From an uncultured Oscillospiraceae bacterium (GTDB lineage: Bacteria; Bacillota; Clostridia; Oscillospirales; Oscillospiraceae), in assembly GCA_934589065.1 (NCBI GenBank), contig CAKTNN010000008.1:9689-73688 (forward strand): DNA of 64,000 bases, in the 5' to 3' direction. Each line of letters opens with the position of its first letter. Position 1 is the stretch's first letter. The translations under genes and the position numbers were made by a program. This document shows, in pieces, positions 44,752 through 52,856 of this stretch. The notes under the pieces were generated by a model that saw only the letters and a list, made by a program, of their open reading frames with translations, did not search any database and was not told where the DNA came from.

Positions 44752-45471
44752 ATGAAAAAAGCAATTACATGGATTCTGGTTCTCATGATGGCCCTTTCTA
44801 TGACCGCCTGTTCCAAGGAGCCCGCACCTACACAGGCACCCGCCACGGAAACCACCCCTCAGGAGCCTGCCACGGAAACCACCGAAGAGCCCACCGAGGT
44901 TCCCACCGTGATGGCGAAGCCCCTGTACGGTGAAATCCTGGACAGCTATTTTGACGCCCTGCTCCAGGGCTTCGACCCCCTGCAATACGAGGAAAAGGAC
45001 TTAAATTCCCTGCCCGGCATGATTAAGGATGTAACCCAGGTGGGCTACTGCATGGAAGACCTGGACGGTGACGGAAGCAGCGAGCTGCTCATTGGTGCCG
45101 TGGACGAGCCCTTTATCTACGCCATGTACACCGTAAAGGATGGGCAGGAGATTCAGCTCATCGATGCCGGAGAGCGCAACACCTACCGCATCAGCTCCGA
45201 TGGCGTAATCATCAACAACGGCAGCAACAGTGCCTTCCAGATGGCGTACTTCCTGTACACCTTCTCCGATGGGGCGCTCCACTTCCAGGACGGCCTGGTT
45301 TATGATGCCGGTGCAGACGAGCAGAACCCCTGGTTCTATGTGAAGGATACCAATTTTGATTCCGCCACCTACGAGCCCATGGAAACCGCCAACGCCGAAT
45401 CCATTACCAATGACCTGGACAACAACGTCCGGCCCATCGCCTATATTCCCTTCTCGGAATACAACAACTGA
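44752..45471 (+). CDS. Hypothetical secreted lipoprotein
   Basis: 239 residues. Lipoprotein signal with box LSMTAC (Cys near 20), then a Thr/Pro/Glu-rich linker (about 22-55) such as surface lipoproteins use to span the wall. The globular domain contains EDLDGDGSSELLIG, an Asp-rich loop like an EF-hand or FG-GAP metal loop. AGAGGATGAGTGAA precedes 44752; an ATG three codons earlier is too close to the GAGG. Function unknown. Confidence 0.8.
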   Translation: MKKAITWILVLMMALSMTACSKEPAPTQAPATETTPQEPATETTEEPTEVPTVMAKPLYGEILDSYFDALLQGFDPLQYEEKDLNSLPGMIKDVTQVGYCMEDLDGDGSSELLIGAVDEPFIYAMYTVKDGQEIQLIDAGERNTYRISSDGVIINNGSNSAFQMAYFLYTFSDGALHFQDGLVYDAGADEQNPWFYVKDTNFDSATYEPMETANAESITNDLDNNVRPIAYIPFSEYNN

Positions 45472-45476
45472 TTGAC

Positions 45477-45535
45477 GAGGCCGTGAGGGCTTTCCCGGAG
45501 AAATTCCGGGATGGTTCTCACGGCCTCATTTTTTG
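45477..45535 (+). terminator. Terminator of the lipoprotein gene
   Basis: GAGGCCGTGAG (45477-45487) and CTCACGGCCTC (45518-45528) pair, with inner CCCGGAG/TTCCGGG pairing, then ATTTTTTG. Confidence 0.88.
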
Positions 45536-45563
45536 TTGCATTTGTGCGTTTGTCTGGTATAAT
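45536..45563 (+). promoter_or_regulatory. Possible promoter of the capG-capF-larC1 operon
   Basis: TTGCAT, 16-base spacer, TATAAT at 45558-45563. It gives a leader of about 120 bases. Confidence 0.55.
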
Positions 45564-45691
45564 GACAGTATCTGTGTTCCGGCTGCTATGGGGCTGGAAT
45601 TTGTCCTTCCGCGATGAGATCGCTATACCGGCGTGGGCGCCGGGGAAAGCAGCAAATATTCCCTATCCATTCAACAAACAGGAGATCAATT

Positions 45692-46870
45692 ATGAAGGAT
45701 TACTCACAAATCCACTGGAAAGAAAACGGGCGGCTGAAGCTGCTGATTATTGTCGGCACGCGCCCGGAGATTATCCGTCTGGCGGCGGTGATTAACAAAA
45801 CCCGGCGGTATTTTGACGTGATTCTGGCCCACACGGGGCAGAACTACGATTATAACCTGAACGGTGTCTTCTTCCACGACCTGTGTCTCCAGGACCCGGA
45901 GGTCTATCTGGACGCCGTGGGCGCAGACCTGGGGGAAACCATGGGCAACATTATTGCCGAAAGCTACAAGCTGATGGCTGCCATCCACCCCGATGCAGTG
46001 CTGGTGCTGGGGGATACCAACAGCTGCCTCAGCGTCATCGGCGCCAAGCGGCTGCACATCCCCATTTTCCACATGGAGGCCGGCAACCGGTGCAAGGATG
46101 AATGCCTGCCGGAGGAGACAAACCGCCGGATCGTGGACATTATCTCCGATGTAAACATGGCCTACTCTGAGCATGCCAGACGGTATCTGGCAGATACCGG
46201 GCTTCCCAAGGAGCGCACCTACGTCACCGGCTCCCCCATGGCAGAGGTATTGCACGAAAACCTCTCTAAAATCGAGGCCTCGGATATTCACACCCGCCTG
46301 GGACTGACCAAGGGAAACTACATTCTTCTGTCCGCCCACCGGGAGGAAAACATCGATACGGAAAAGAATTTCCTGTCCCTTTTCAATGCCGTCAACAAAA
46401 TGGCGGAAAAATACGATATGCCCATCCTCTACTCCTGCCACCCCCGCTCCAAAAAGCGGCTGGAGGCCACCGGCTTCCAGCTGGATCAGCGGGTCATCCG
46501 CCACGAGCCCCTGGGCTTCCATGACTACAATTGCCTGCAAATGAATGCCTTCTGCGTGGTTTCCGATTCCGGAACCCTGCCGGAGGAGAGCAGCTTCTTC
46601 ACTTCCGTGGGGCACCCTTTCCCGGCGGTGTGCATCCGCACCTCCACCGAACGGCCCGAAAGCCTGGATAAGGCGGGCTTTATCCTCTCCGGCATTGACG
46701 AAAAGGGTCTGCTGCAAGCGGTGGACGTGGCAGTGGAAATGGTAAAGGACGGCTGCTACGGCCTGCCCGTGCCCAACTACGTGGATGAAAACGTATCCGA
46801 TAAGGTGGTCAAGATCATTCAGAGCTACGTAGGCGTGGTCAACAAAATGGTCTGGCGGAAGGAGAATTAA
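45692..46870 (+). CDS. UDP-HexNAc C2-epimerase, WecB family (CapG/FnlC-like)
   Basis: 392 residues from the ATG after CAGGAGATCAATT. The non-hydrolysing epimerase core is clear: IIVGTRPEIIRLAAVI, HTGQNYDYNLN, HMEAGNRCKDECLPEETNRR and SAHREENID. The variant GNRCKDECLPEE and the CapF-type gene four bases downstream favour CapG/FnlC, which makes UDP-N-acetylfucosamine in the last step of that pathway, over plain UDP-GlcNAc epimerase. I am sure of the family, less of the substrate. Confidence 0.88.
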   Translation: MKDYSQIHWKENGRLKLLIIVGTRPEIIRLAAVINKTRRYFDVILAHTGQNYDYNLNGVFFHDLCLQDPEVYLDAVGADLGETMGNIIAESYKLMAAIHPDAVLVLGDTNSCLSVIGAKRLHIPIFHMEAGNRCKDECLPEETNRRIVDIISDVNMAYSEHARRYLADTGLPKERTYVTGSPMAEVLHENLSKIEASDIHTRLGLTKGNYILLSAHREENIDTEKNFLSLFNAVNKMAEKYDMPILYSCHPRSKKRLEATGFQLDQRVIRHEPLGFHDYNCLQMNAFCVVSDSGTLPEESSFFTSVGHPFPAVCIRTSTERPESLDKAGFILSGIDEKGLLQAVDVAVEMVKDGCYGLPVPNYVDENVSDKVVKIIQSYVGVVNKMVWRKEN

Positions 46871-46873
46871 CGG

Positions 46874-48070
46874 GTGAATATTCTGGTTACCGGTGCCAGG
46901 GGCATGGTGGGAACCGCCCTGGTAAACAATCTGAAAAACATCCGGGATGGGAAAAACAAGACCCGCCCCGGGATCCATGTAGAGGAAATCTACGAATATG
47001 ATATGCAGTCCACAAAGGAAGATCTGGATGCATACTGCCGCAAGGCAGACTTTGTTTTCAATCTGGCAGGGGTGAACCGTCCGGAAAATCCGGAGGATTT
47101 TATGAAGGGCAACTTTGGGTTCGCCTCCGACCTGCTGGATACCCTGAAAAAGTACCGCAATCCCGCCCCCATTATGCTCTCTTCCTCCATCCAGGCAACC
47201 CTTGCCGGACGGTTCGGCAATTCCGAATACGGGCGGAGCAAAAAGGCAGGGGAGGAGCTCTTCTTCCGGTACGCTGAGGAAACCGGGGCCAAGGTAGCCG
47301 TTTACCGATTCCCCAATCTCATGGGCCACAGCCGCCCCAAGTATAATTCCGCCGTATCCACCTTCTGCTGGGCCGTTGCCAATGACGAACCCTTTACCGT
47401 AAATGACCCCACCACAGAGCTGGAGCTATTGTACATTGACGACCTGGTGGAAGGGATGTTTGACCTTTTGGAAGGGAAGGAAGTCCACTGCGAATTTGAG
47501 GGCGTAGAAACCCTGCCCACCCCCCAAGGAAGATACTGCTGCGTGCCCGTAACCCACAAGGTGACCTTGGGAGAAATTGTGGAGCTTTTGCAGCAGTTTA
47601 AGGCTCAGCCGGAAACCCTGCTGATGCCCAAAATGCCTCAGGGCAGCTTTGCCAAGAAGCTGTACTCCCTGTACCTGACCTACCTTCCCAAGGAGAAATT
47701 CAAGTACGCCCTGCACATGAATCAGGACGACCGGGGCAGCTTTACAGAGCTCCTCCACACCCAGGACTGCGGGCAGGTGAGCATCAATATCTCCAAGCCC
47801 GGCATCACCAAGGGGCAGCACTGGCACAACTCCAAGTGGGAGCTGTTTATCGTGGTGCAGGGCCACGGCCTGATTCAGGAGCGGAACATCACCACCGGGG
47901 AAACCGTGGAATTTGAGGTCAGCGGGGACAAGATCGAAGCCGTTCACATGATCCCCGGCTGGACCCACAACATCATCAACCTATCAGATACGGAAAACCT
48001 GGTCACCGTTATGACCTGCAACGAGATTTTTGACCGGGCCCATCCCGACACCTTTTTTGAACCGGTATGA
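46874..48070 (+). CDS. Bifunctional CapF/FnlB-like sugar epimerase-reductase
   Basis: 398 residues; GTG start with AAGGAGAATTA overlapping the upstream stop. The N-terminal SDR domain (NILVTGARGMVGTALV; NLAGVNRPENPEDF) is joined to a C-terminal cupin (KPGITKGQHWHNSKWELFIV, metal His residues), the two-domain layout of CapF. CapF acts on 4-keto sugar nucleotides on the route to UDP-FucNAc. The partner 4,6-dehydratase CapE is not in this window. Its stop overlaps larC1 (ATGA). Confidence 0.87.
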   Translation: MNILVTGARGMVGTALVNNLKNIRDGKNKTRPGIHVEEIYEYDMQSTKEDLDAYCRKADFVFNLAGVNRPENPEDFMKGNFGFASDLLDTLKKYRNPAPIMLSSSIQATLAGRFGNSEYGRSKKAGEELFFRYAEETGAKVAVYRFPNLMGHSRPKYNSAVSTFCWAVANDEPFTVNDPTTELELLYIDDLVEGMFDLLEGKEVHCEFEGVETLPTPQGRYCCVPVTHKVTLGEIVELLQQFKAQPETLLMPKMPQGSFAKKLYSLYLTYLPKEKFKYALHMNQDDRGSFTELLHTQDCGQVSINISKPGITKGQHWHNSKWELFIVVQGHGLIQERNITTGETVEFEVSGDKIEAVHMIPGWTHNIINLSDTENLVTVMTCNEIFDRAHPDTFFEPV

Positions 48071-48807
48071 AAAAACTGTCTTTTGATTTATCCATGGGCG
48101 CAGCGGGGGATATGCTCACCGCCGCCCTGCTGGAATTGACCCCAAACCCCACAGAAACCCTGGCAGAGCTGAACGCCCTGGGCATTCCCAACGTGGAATT
48201 TCAGGCAGAAAAACAGGGAAAGCAGGGTGTTTCCGGAACACACATCCGGGTAACCGTCCACGGAGAGGAAGAAGGGGCGCATAGGCATCATCATCACCAC
48301 CACAGCTCCATGGCAGACATTGCCCACCTGATCGGGCATCTCCATGCCTCGGACACCGTAAAAGAAAATGCCCTTGCCGTGTATAACCGGATCGCCCAGG
48401 CGGAAAGCCGGGTGCACGGAGAGCCGGTGACGGAAATCCACTTCCACGAGGTAGGGGCAATGGACGCAGTGGCAGACGTAGCCGCCGTATGCTGCCTGCT
48501 GGAAAAACTGAGCCCCGATGAGATTTCCGCCACCCCGGTGCACACGGGCTACGGAAAGGTAAACTGCGCCCACGGCATTTTGGATATCCCCGCCCCGGCA
48601 ACCAAGCTCCTGCTGGAGGGCATCCCCACAGAGGTGGGGGACATAGAAGGGGAACTGTGCACCCCCACCGGTGCGGCCCTCATTGGGCAGTTTGTTTCCC
48701 GGTTTGAACCGCTGCCTGAAACAGGCAGCGCAAAGCAAGGCATCGGCCTGGGAAAAAAGGACTTTGCCCGCCCCAACTGCCTGCGGGCATATCTGGCAGA
48801 AGACTGA
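48067..48807 (+). CDS. LarC-type nickel insertion protein, N-terminal domain only
   Basis: 246 residues. Starts KKLSFDLSMGAAGDMLTAALL and carries a His run (RHHHHHH near residue 79), the EIHFHEVGAMDAVADV motif and the closing ARPNCLRAYL of the LarC1 (DUF111) domain. LarC is a CTP-dependent nickel insertase that completes the nickel-pincer cofactor of lactate racemase-like enzymes. Known LarC proteins continue with a LarC2 domain; here the frame stops and a terminator follows 9 bases later. LarC2, LarB and LarE are not seen in the window. Confidence 0.82.
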   Translation: MKKLSFDLSMGAAGDMLTAALLELTPNPTETLAELNALGIPNVEFQAEKQGKQGVSGTHIRVTVHGEEEGAHRHHHHHHSSMADIAHLIGHLHASDTVKENALAVYNRIAQAESRVHGEPVTEIHFHEVGAMDAVADVAAVCCLLEKLSPDEISATPVHTGYGKVNCAHGILDIPAPATKLLLEGIPTEVGDIEGELCTPTGAALIGQFVSRFEPLPETGSAKQGIGLGKKDFARPNCLRAYLAED

Positions 48808-48815
48808 AGAGGAAC

Positions 48816-48867
48816 CCGCGCATCCCAGCCGTACCGGCGACCCGGTACGGTCAGGATGCGCGGATTT
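48816..48867 (+). terminator. Two-part terminator after larC1
   Basis: CCGCGCATCC pairs with GGATGCGCGG and, inside it, CCGTACCGG pairs with CCGGTACGG; ATTTTC follows. Confidence 0.8.
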
Positions 48868-48869
48868 TC

Positions 48870-49420
48870 TCCTCACCCCGTCACGGCTCCGCCGTGCCAC
48901 CCCTCCCCACACGGGGAGGGACTTTTCCTTTTGGACTGCCTCGGTTGACAAGGAGAAGATTGCCACACCAGTCTGCGGACTGGTTCGCAATGACACCTTT
49001 TCCGTCATTCCGAGGCAGTGCGCACTGCTCGCGCTAAGAGCCGCCTACGGCGGTTGCGCTCTGCACAGCGCTGCGGCGCTAGACTGCCGTGGGAATCTTC
49101 TCTTTGCACCAGCTGCCTCGCTTGTCCGGAGGAAGATTGCCACACCAGTGCTGCGGCACTGGTTCGCAATGACGAAGGGGTGTGCGCACTGCCTCGCAAT
49201 GACGAAGAGTGGGGACTGCGAGTGACTTCCGGGCGGCTCCCCTCCTCACCCCGTCACACCCTGTCGGGTGTGCCACCCCTCTCCAGCAGGAGAGGGACTT
49301 TTTCTTTTGGACTGCCTCGGTTGACAAGGAGAAGATTGCCACACCAGTCTGCGGACTGGTTCGCAATGACGTGGGAGTATACACAACTGGTTCGCAATGA
49401 CGAGAAGGGCGCGCGGCGGG
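48870..49420. repeat. Dense cluster of nested palindromic repeats
   Basis: Gene-free. Two CACCCCGTCAC...GTGCCACCCCTC units lie near 48876 and 49247. Three short units GATTGCCACACCAGT...ACTGGTTCGCAATGAC lie near 48957, 49136 and 49334. One long unit with CTCGCGCTAAGAGCCGCC-TAC-GGCGGTTGCGCTCTG lies near 49030-49070. Several are near-identical: the 48957 and 49334 units share the centre CTGCGG and the preceding TTGGACTGCCTCGGTTGACA. Confidence 0.85.
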
Positions 49421-49425
49421 TATCT

Positions 49426-50739
49426 TTACTCCTTGATCACGCCCATGAGGCCGTCCTCATACAGGCCGGTGACGGTCACCCGGCGGAGCTGGTTGTGGAG
49501 GGCTTCTCCGGCAGTATAGACCTTGACATAGTTGGGGGTGTGCCCGCAGTAGAGGGAAAGGTGCAGATCTTCAAAGAGCACCTCCTGGGTAGAGCCGATC
49601 ATATTTTCCCGGTAGGCTCTGTTCATCTCCTGGGCAACGGCAATGGCGCGCCTGCTCCGCTCCTCCTTCACGGCGTTGCCCAGCTGACCGGGCATTTTAT
49701 CTGCCGGGGTGCCGGGGCGGCGGGAATAGGGGAAGATGTGCATATCCGCAAAATTGCACTTGCGAATAAATTCCAGGCTCTGGCAGAACTCCTCCTCCGT
49801 CTCCCCGGGAAATGCCACGATCATGTCCGTGGTGATGGCGCAGCCGGGGAAGGCCTCCCGCAGGAGCCGAACACTTTCATAATACCGGGCGGTATCGTAT
49901 TTCCGGTGCATCCGGGCAAGGACGGTATCGCAGCCGGACTGCATACTCAGATGGAACTGGGGGCACAGATTGGGATACTGCCGAAGCCGGGTGCAGAATT
50001 CCTTTGTAACCACCCTGGGTTCCAGGCTGCCCAAACGGTAGCGCACCTGGGGAAGCTCCCGGCACAGGCCCTCGATGAGATCCGTCACCGTGGGCTTGCC
50101 GGGCAAATCCACGCCCCAGCTGGCAATTTCAATGCCGGTAATGACGATCTCCCGGTAGCCCTGGGCGGCAATGGCCCTGGCCTGCTCCAGAGCGGTAGCC
50201 AGGGGCGCCGAGCGGACGGGGCCACGGGTATAGGGAATAATGCAGTAGGTGCAGAAATTGACGCAGCCATCCTGCACCTTCAGCATGGCCCGGGTGCGCT
50301 CCTCCAGTCCGCCGGGGGGCAGAACCTCAAATTTCCGGCGGCGCAGAGCATTGTCCAGGTGGTCGATATGCTCCCTGCCTTCCAGAGCGGATACCAGGTC
50401 GTCCAGAAATTCCTGCCGACCGCCGGAGCCGCCCAGCACGTCCACTCCCAGGCCCTTTACCGCCTCCGGGTCATGCTGGGTATAGCAGCCGCACACACCA
50501 ATGACGGCCTGGGGATTCTCCCGGCGGCAGCGGCGGATGATGGCCCGGTTCTTTTTGTCCGCAATGGCGGTGACGGAGCAGGTATTGATGACGTAGGCAT
50601 CGTTCTTTTCTTCAAAGGAGCCGATTTCGTAACCGCTGCTCTTCAGCAGCTGCTCCATAGCCTGGGTTTCGTACTGATTGGTCTTGCAGCCCAGGGTATA
50701 AAACGCAATTCGCATATTGTTAATATCGCCAATTTTCAA
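49426..50739 (-). CDS. mtaB: tRNA t6A37 methylthiotransferase MtaB
   Basis: 437 residues from a TTG at 50739 (AAGGGG just upstream); the ATG at 50715 (MRIAFYTLGCKTNQYE) matches the family N-terminus better but has no ribosome site. UPF0004 cysteines (GCK..., CSVTA, GVCGC), the radical-SAM motif CVNFCTYCIIPYTRG and a C-terminal TRAM domain are present. It adds a methylthio group to t6A37, and tsaE/tsaB for t6A lie at 31 kb. Single-gene unit. Confidence 0.93.
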   Translation of the reverse strand: MKIGDINNMRIAFYTLGCKTNQYETQAMEQLLKSSGYEIGSFEEKNDAYVINTCSVTAIADKKNRAIIRRCRRENPQAVIGVCGCYTQHDPEAVKGLGVDVLGGSGGRQEFLDDLVSALEGREHIDHLDNALRRRKFEVLPPGGLEERTRAMLKVQDGCVNFCTYCIIPYTRGPVRSAPLATALEQARAIAAQGYREIVITGIEIASWGVDLPGKPTVTDLIEGLCRELPQVRYRLGSLEPRVVTKEFCTRLRQYPNLCPQFHLSMQSGCDTVLARMHRKYDTARYYESVRLLREAFPGCAITTDMIVAFPGETEEEFCQSLEFIRKCNFADMHIFPYSRRPGTPADKMPGQLGNAVKEERSRRAIAVAQEMNRAYRENMIGSTQEVLFEDLHLSLYCGHTPNYVKVYTAGEALHNQLRRVTVTGLYEDGLMGVIKE

Positions 50740-50773
50740 GGCGTCCCCTTGTGATAATTAGCCAAACCGACAA

Positions 50774-50801
50774 TTGCTTTTCAGGTAGATTATGATATAA
50801 T
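50774..50801 (+). promoter_or_regulatory. Promoter of the HPr-like gene
   Basis: TTGCTT, 16-base spacer, TATAAT at 50796-50801, 82 bases before the ATG. Confidence 0.6.
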
Positions 50802-50882
50802 GTACGCAAATCATCCGTTTTGGCCCATAGTAGGCATATTATACACGAAAACCAATCGTTTGTACAGTCACAGGAGGTTTTT

Positions 50883-51116
50883 ATGCAGGAATTTATAATA
50901 CGCCTTCGTTCTGTGCGGGATGTGAACGATTTCGTTGCCTTGGCGGCTCCGCTGTACAGAGTCTCCCTGACGGACGGATTCCACACGGTTGACGGCAAAA
51001 GCTTTATGGAGATTTTTTGCCTGCGGCTTTCCTCCCCCATTACCGTTTGTGCCGAGTGCACGCAGGAGGAATTTGACCGCTTCTGCCAGGACTGTGAGAA
51101 GTTTCTGGTACACTGA
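50883..51116 (+). CDS. HPr-like small protein without the phospho-histidine
   Basis: 77 residues from the ATG after AGGAGGTTTTT. The layout RSVRDVNDFVALAAPL...FHTVDGKSFMEIFCL follows HPr (ptsH) but the G-x-HARPA phosphorylation segment is missing; the aligned part reads ALAAPLYRV. Such HPr-fold proteins without His15 are common in Clostridia and their role is unknown. Single-gene unit. Confidence 0.7.
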   Translation: MQEFIIRLRSVRDVNDFVALAAPLYRVSLTDGFHTVDGKSFMEIFCLRLSSPITVCAECTQEEFDRFCQDCEKFLVH

Positions 51117-51133
51117 ATAGGGCTCTTAGCAGC

Positions 51134-51164
51134 ACCGCCTTGGGAATACTCGGGGCGGTTTTTT
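51134..51164 (+). terminator. Terminator of the HPr-like gene
   Basis: ACCGCC and GGCGGT pair around a 14-base loop with partial inner pairing and run into TTTTTTG. Confidence 0.7.
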
Positions 51165-51238
51165 GCTATGCAAAAGCATAGCAAAACAAGTAATGTGCCA
51201 TTTCCTCGCCCCTGCGGGGCAACCGGAAATGATGCACA

Positions 51239-51298
51239 AAAACTTCATGCAATAACATTTGTGCATTTTCGTGGTGCAGCGCTCATGCATGAAGTTTT
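51239..51298. repeat. Perfect 13-base inverted repeat before lspA
   Basis: AAAACTTCATGCA (51239-51251) and TGCATGAAGTTTT (51286-51298), separated by 34 bases, end 12 bases before the lspA -35 box. It could be a regulator site or an mRNA/terminator structure; there is no T-run on the plus strand. Confidence 0.55.
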
Positions 51299-51310
51299 AT
51301 GCCCGTTTAT

Positions 51311-51339
51311 TTGACTTTGACCCCTATACATGATAAGAT
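51311..51339 (+). promoter_or_regulatory. Promoter of lspA
   Basis: TTGACT, 17-base spacer, TAAGAT at 51334-51339, 28 bases before the ATG. Confidence 0.7.
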
Positions 51340-51367
51340 AACCAGAGTTTACAGGGAGGAATACCCA

Positions 51368-51844
51368 ATGCAGTTTGTTTTTTATGTGATTTTTGTGGTT
51401 CTGGTGGTTGCCGCCGACCAGCTCACCAAAGCCCTGGTGGTGGCAAACATTCCCCTGGGGGGCCATGTGGATTTTCTGCCGGGCTTCCTGGATTTTACCT
51501 ACCTGCGCAACACCGGCGCGGCCTTCTCCTCCTTCGAGGGGATGCAGTGGCTGTTTGCCCTGATCTTTCTGGTGTTTACCCTGGGCATTTTCTACGAATA
51601 TTTCCGCAAAAAGATGCCCTTTACCTCCTTCGAGCGGTGGAGCATTGCCGCCATCTATGCCGGCGGGCTGGGCAATATGATCGACCGGCTGCGGCTGGGC
51701 TATGTGGTGGACATGATCGAAACCCAGTTTATGGACTTTCCCGTATTCAATGTGGCAGACTGCTTTATCACCTGCGGCTGCATCGCCCTGTTTGTCAGCC
51801 TGGGGCTATTTAACAAGGAATTTTGGAAGGAAGATAAGAAATGA
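51368..51844 (+). CDS. lspA: Lipoprotein signal peptidase II
   Basis: 158 residues, four membrane segments. The family motifs are AADQLTKALV near residue 17, LRNTGAAFS, and the two catalytic aspartates in GNMIDRLRLGYVVDMI and FNVADCFI. It cleaves lipoprotein signal peptides; several lipoproteins are encoded in the window. GGGAGG precedes the ATG. Its stop overlaps the next gene (ATGA). Confidence 0.95.
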   Translation: MQFVFYVIFVVLVVAADQLTKALVVANIPLGGHVDFLPGFLDFTYLRNTGAAFSSFEGMQWLFALIFLVFTLGIFYEYFRKKMPFTSFERWSIAAIYAGGLGNMIDRLRLGYVVDMIETQFMDFPVFNVADCFITCGCIALFVSLGLFNKEFWKEDKK

Positions 51845-52746
51845 TCCTGACTGCATCCATGGATGGCGAACGGCTGGACGCCTTCCTTTCCCGGTCGGTG
51901 GATGGGCTCAGCCGCAGTGCCGCCCAAAAGCTGATTGCAGAAGGGAACGTGCTGCTCCGGGGCAAGCCCGCCAGAAAAAATGACCGGCTGGCAGAAGGGG
52001 ACACCGTCAGTCTCACCATTCCGGAACCAAAGGAAGTGGATATCGTCCCCAAAAACATCCCCCTGGAAATCGTCTATGAGGATGAGGACGTGGCAGTCAT
52101 CAATAAGCCCAAAGGGCTGGTGGTGCACCCGGCGGCGGGCCACCAGGACGACACCCTGGTCAACGGCCTGCTGTACGCCATGGGGGACAGCCTTTCCGGC
52201 ATCAACGGGGAATTGCGTCCCGGCATTGTGCACCGGATTGACAAGGATACCTCCGGACTGCTGGCAATTGCCAAAAATGACCTTGCCCACACGGTGCTTG
52301 CCTCCCAATTGAAGGATCACACCATGGCCCGCACCTACGAGGCCATTGTCTGCGGCTCCTTCCGGGAGGACAGCGGCACAGTGGACGCCCCCATTGGGCG
52401 GCACCCCTCCGACCGGAAGAAGATGTGCGTCACCCAGCGCAATTCCAAACCCGCCGTCACCCATTGGGAAGTGGTGGAGCGCTTTCGGGGCTATACCCAC
52501 ATCCGCTGCCGCCTGGAAACCGGGCGCACCCACCAAATCCGAGTGCACATGGCCTACATCGGGCACCCCATTCTGGGGGACACGGTTTACGGGCACAAAA
52601 AGCCGGAGCTGGGCCAGGACAGCCAGTGCCTCCACGCCGGAGCGCTGTGCTTCCACCACCCCAGGGACGGTCGCCCTGTGATGGTCTTTGCCCCCCTGCC
52701 GGAGTACTTTACCCAGGTGCTGGACAAGCTGAGAAAAATGGAATAA
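51841..52746 (+). CDS. RluA/RluD-family 23S rRNA pseudouridine synthase
   Basis: 301 residues. S4 RNA-binding domain (about 12-58; GLSRSAAQKLIAEGNVLL) and a pseudouridine synthase domain with the catalytic Asp in HRIDKDTSGLLAIAK (near 138) and GRTHQIRVHMAYIGHPI. It forms pseudouridines in 23S rRNA; RluD-like by domain layout. The lspA-rluD order is widespread in Firmicutes. Confidence 0.93.
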   Translation: MILTASMDGERLDAFLSRSVDGLSRSAAQKLIAEGNVLLRGKPARKNDRLAEGDTVSLTIPEPKEVDIVPKNIPLEIVYEDEDVAVINKPKGLVVHPAAGHQDDTLVNGLLYAMGDSLSGINGELRPGIVHRIDKDTSGLLAIAKNDLAHTVLASQLKDHTMARTYEAIVCGSFREDSGTVDAPIGRHPSDRKKMCVTQRNSKPAVTHWEVVERFRGYTHIRCRLETGRTHQIRVHMAYIGHPILGDTVYGHKKPELGQDSQCLHAGALCFHHPRDGRPVMVFAPLPEYFTQVLDKLRKME

Positions 52747-52750
52747 ATCG

Positions 52751-52788
52751 CGCCGCCCGGTGGTTACGTTTTGTACCACCGGGCGGCG
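52751..52788 (+). terminator. Terminator hairpin, CGCCCGGTGGT repeat type
   Basis: CGCCGCCCGGTGGT and ACCACCGGGCGGCG form a perfect 14-bp stem with loop TACGTTTTGT, 5 bases after the synthase stop. A near-identical copy with the same loop is at 53788. Confidence 0.8.
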
Positions 52789-52856
52789 TGGGTTTTCATA
52801 AAAAAATCATTCTGTAAAAACCCCGCCCAGTTTCGGCCTTGAGCGGAGTAATGCGA

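Noticed and set aside
48950..49380. Possible CRISPR array or ncRNA locus in the repeat cluster
   Set aside because: Spacing is irregular, units belong to three different palindrome families, and no promoter is seen.
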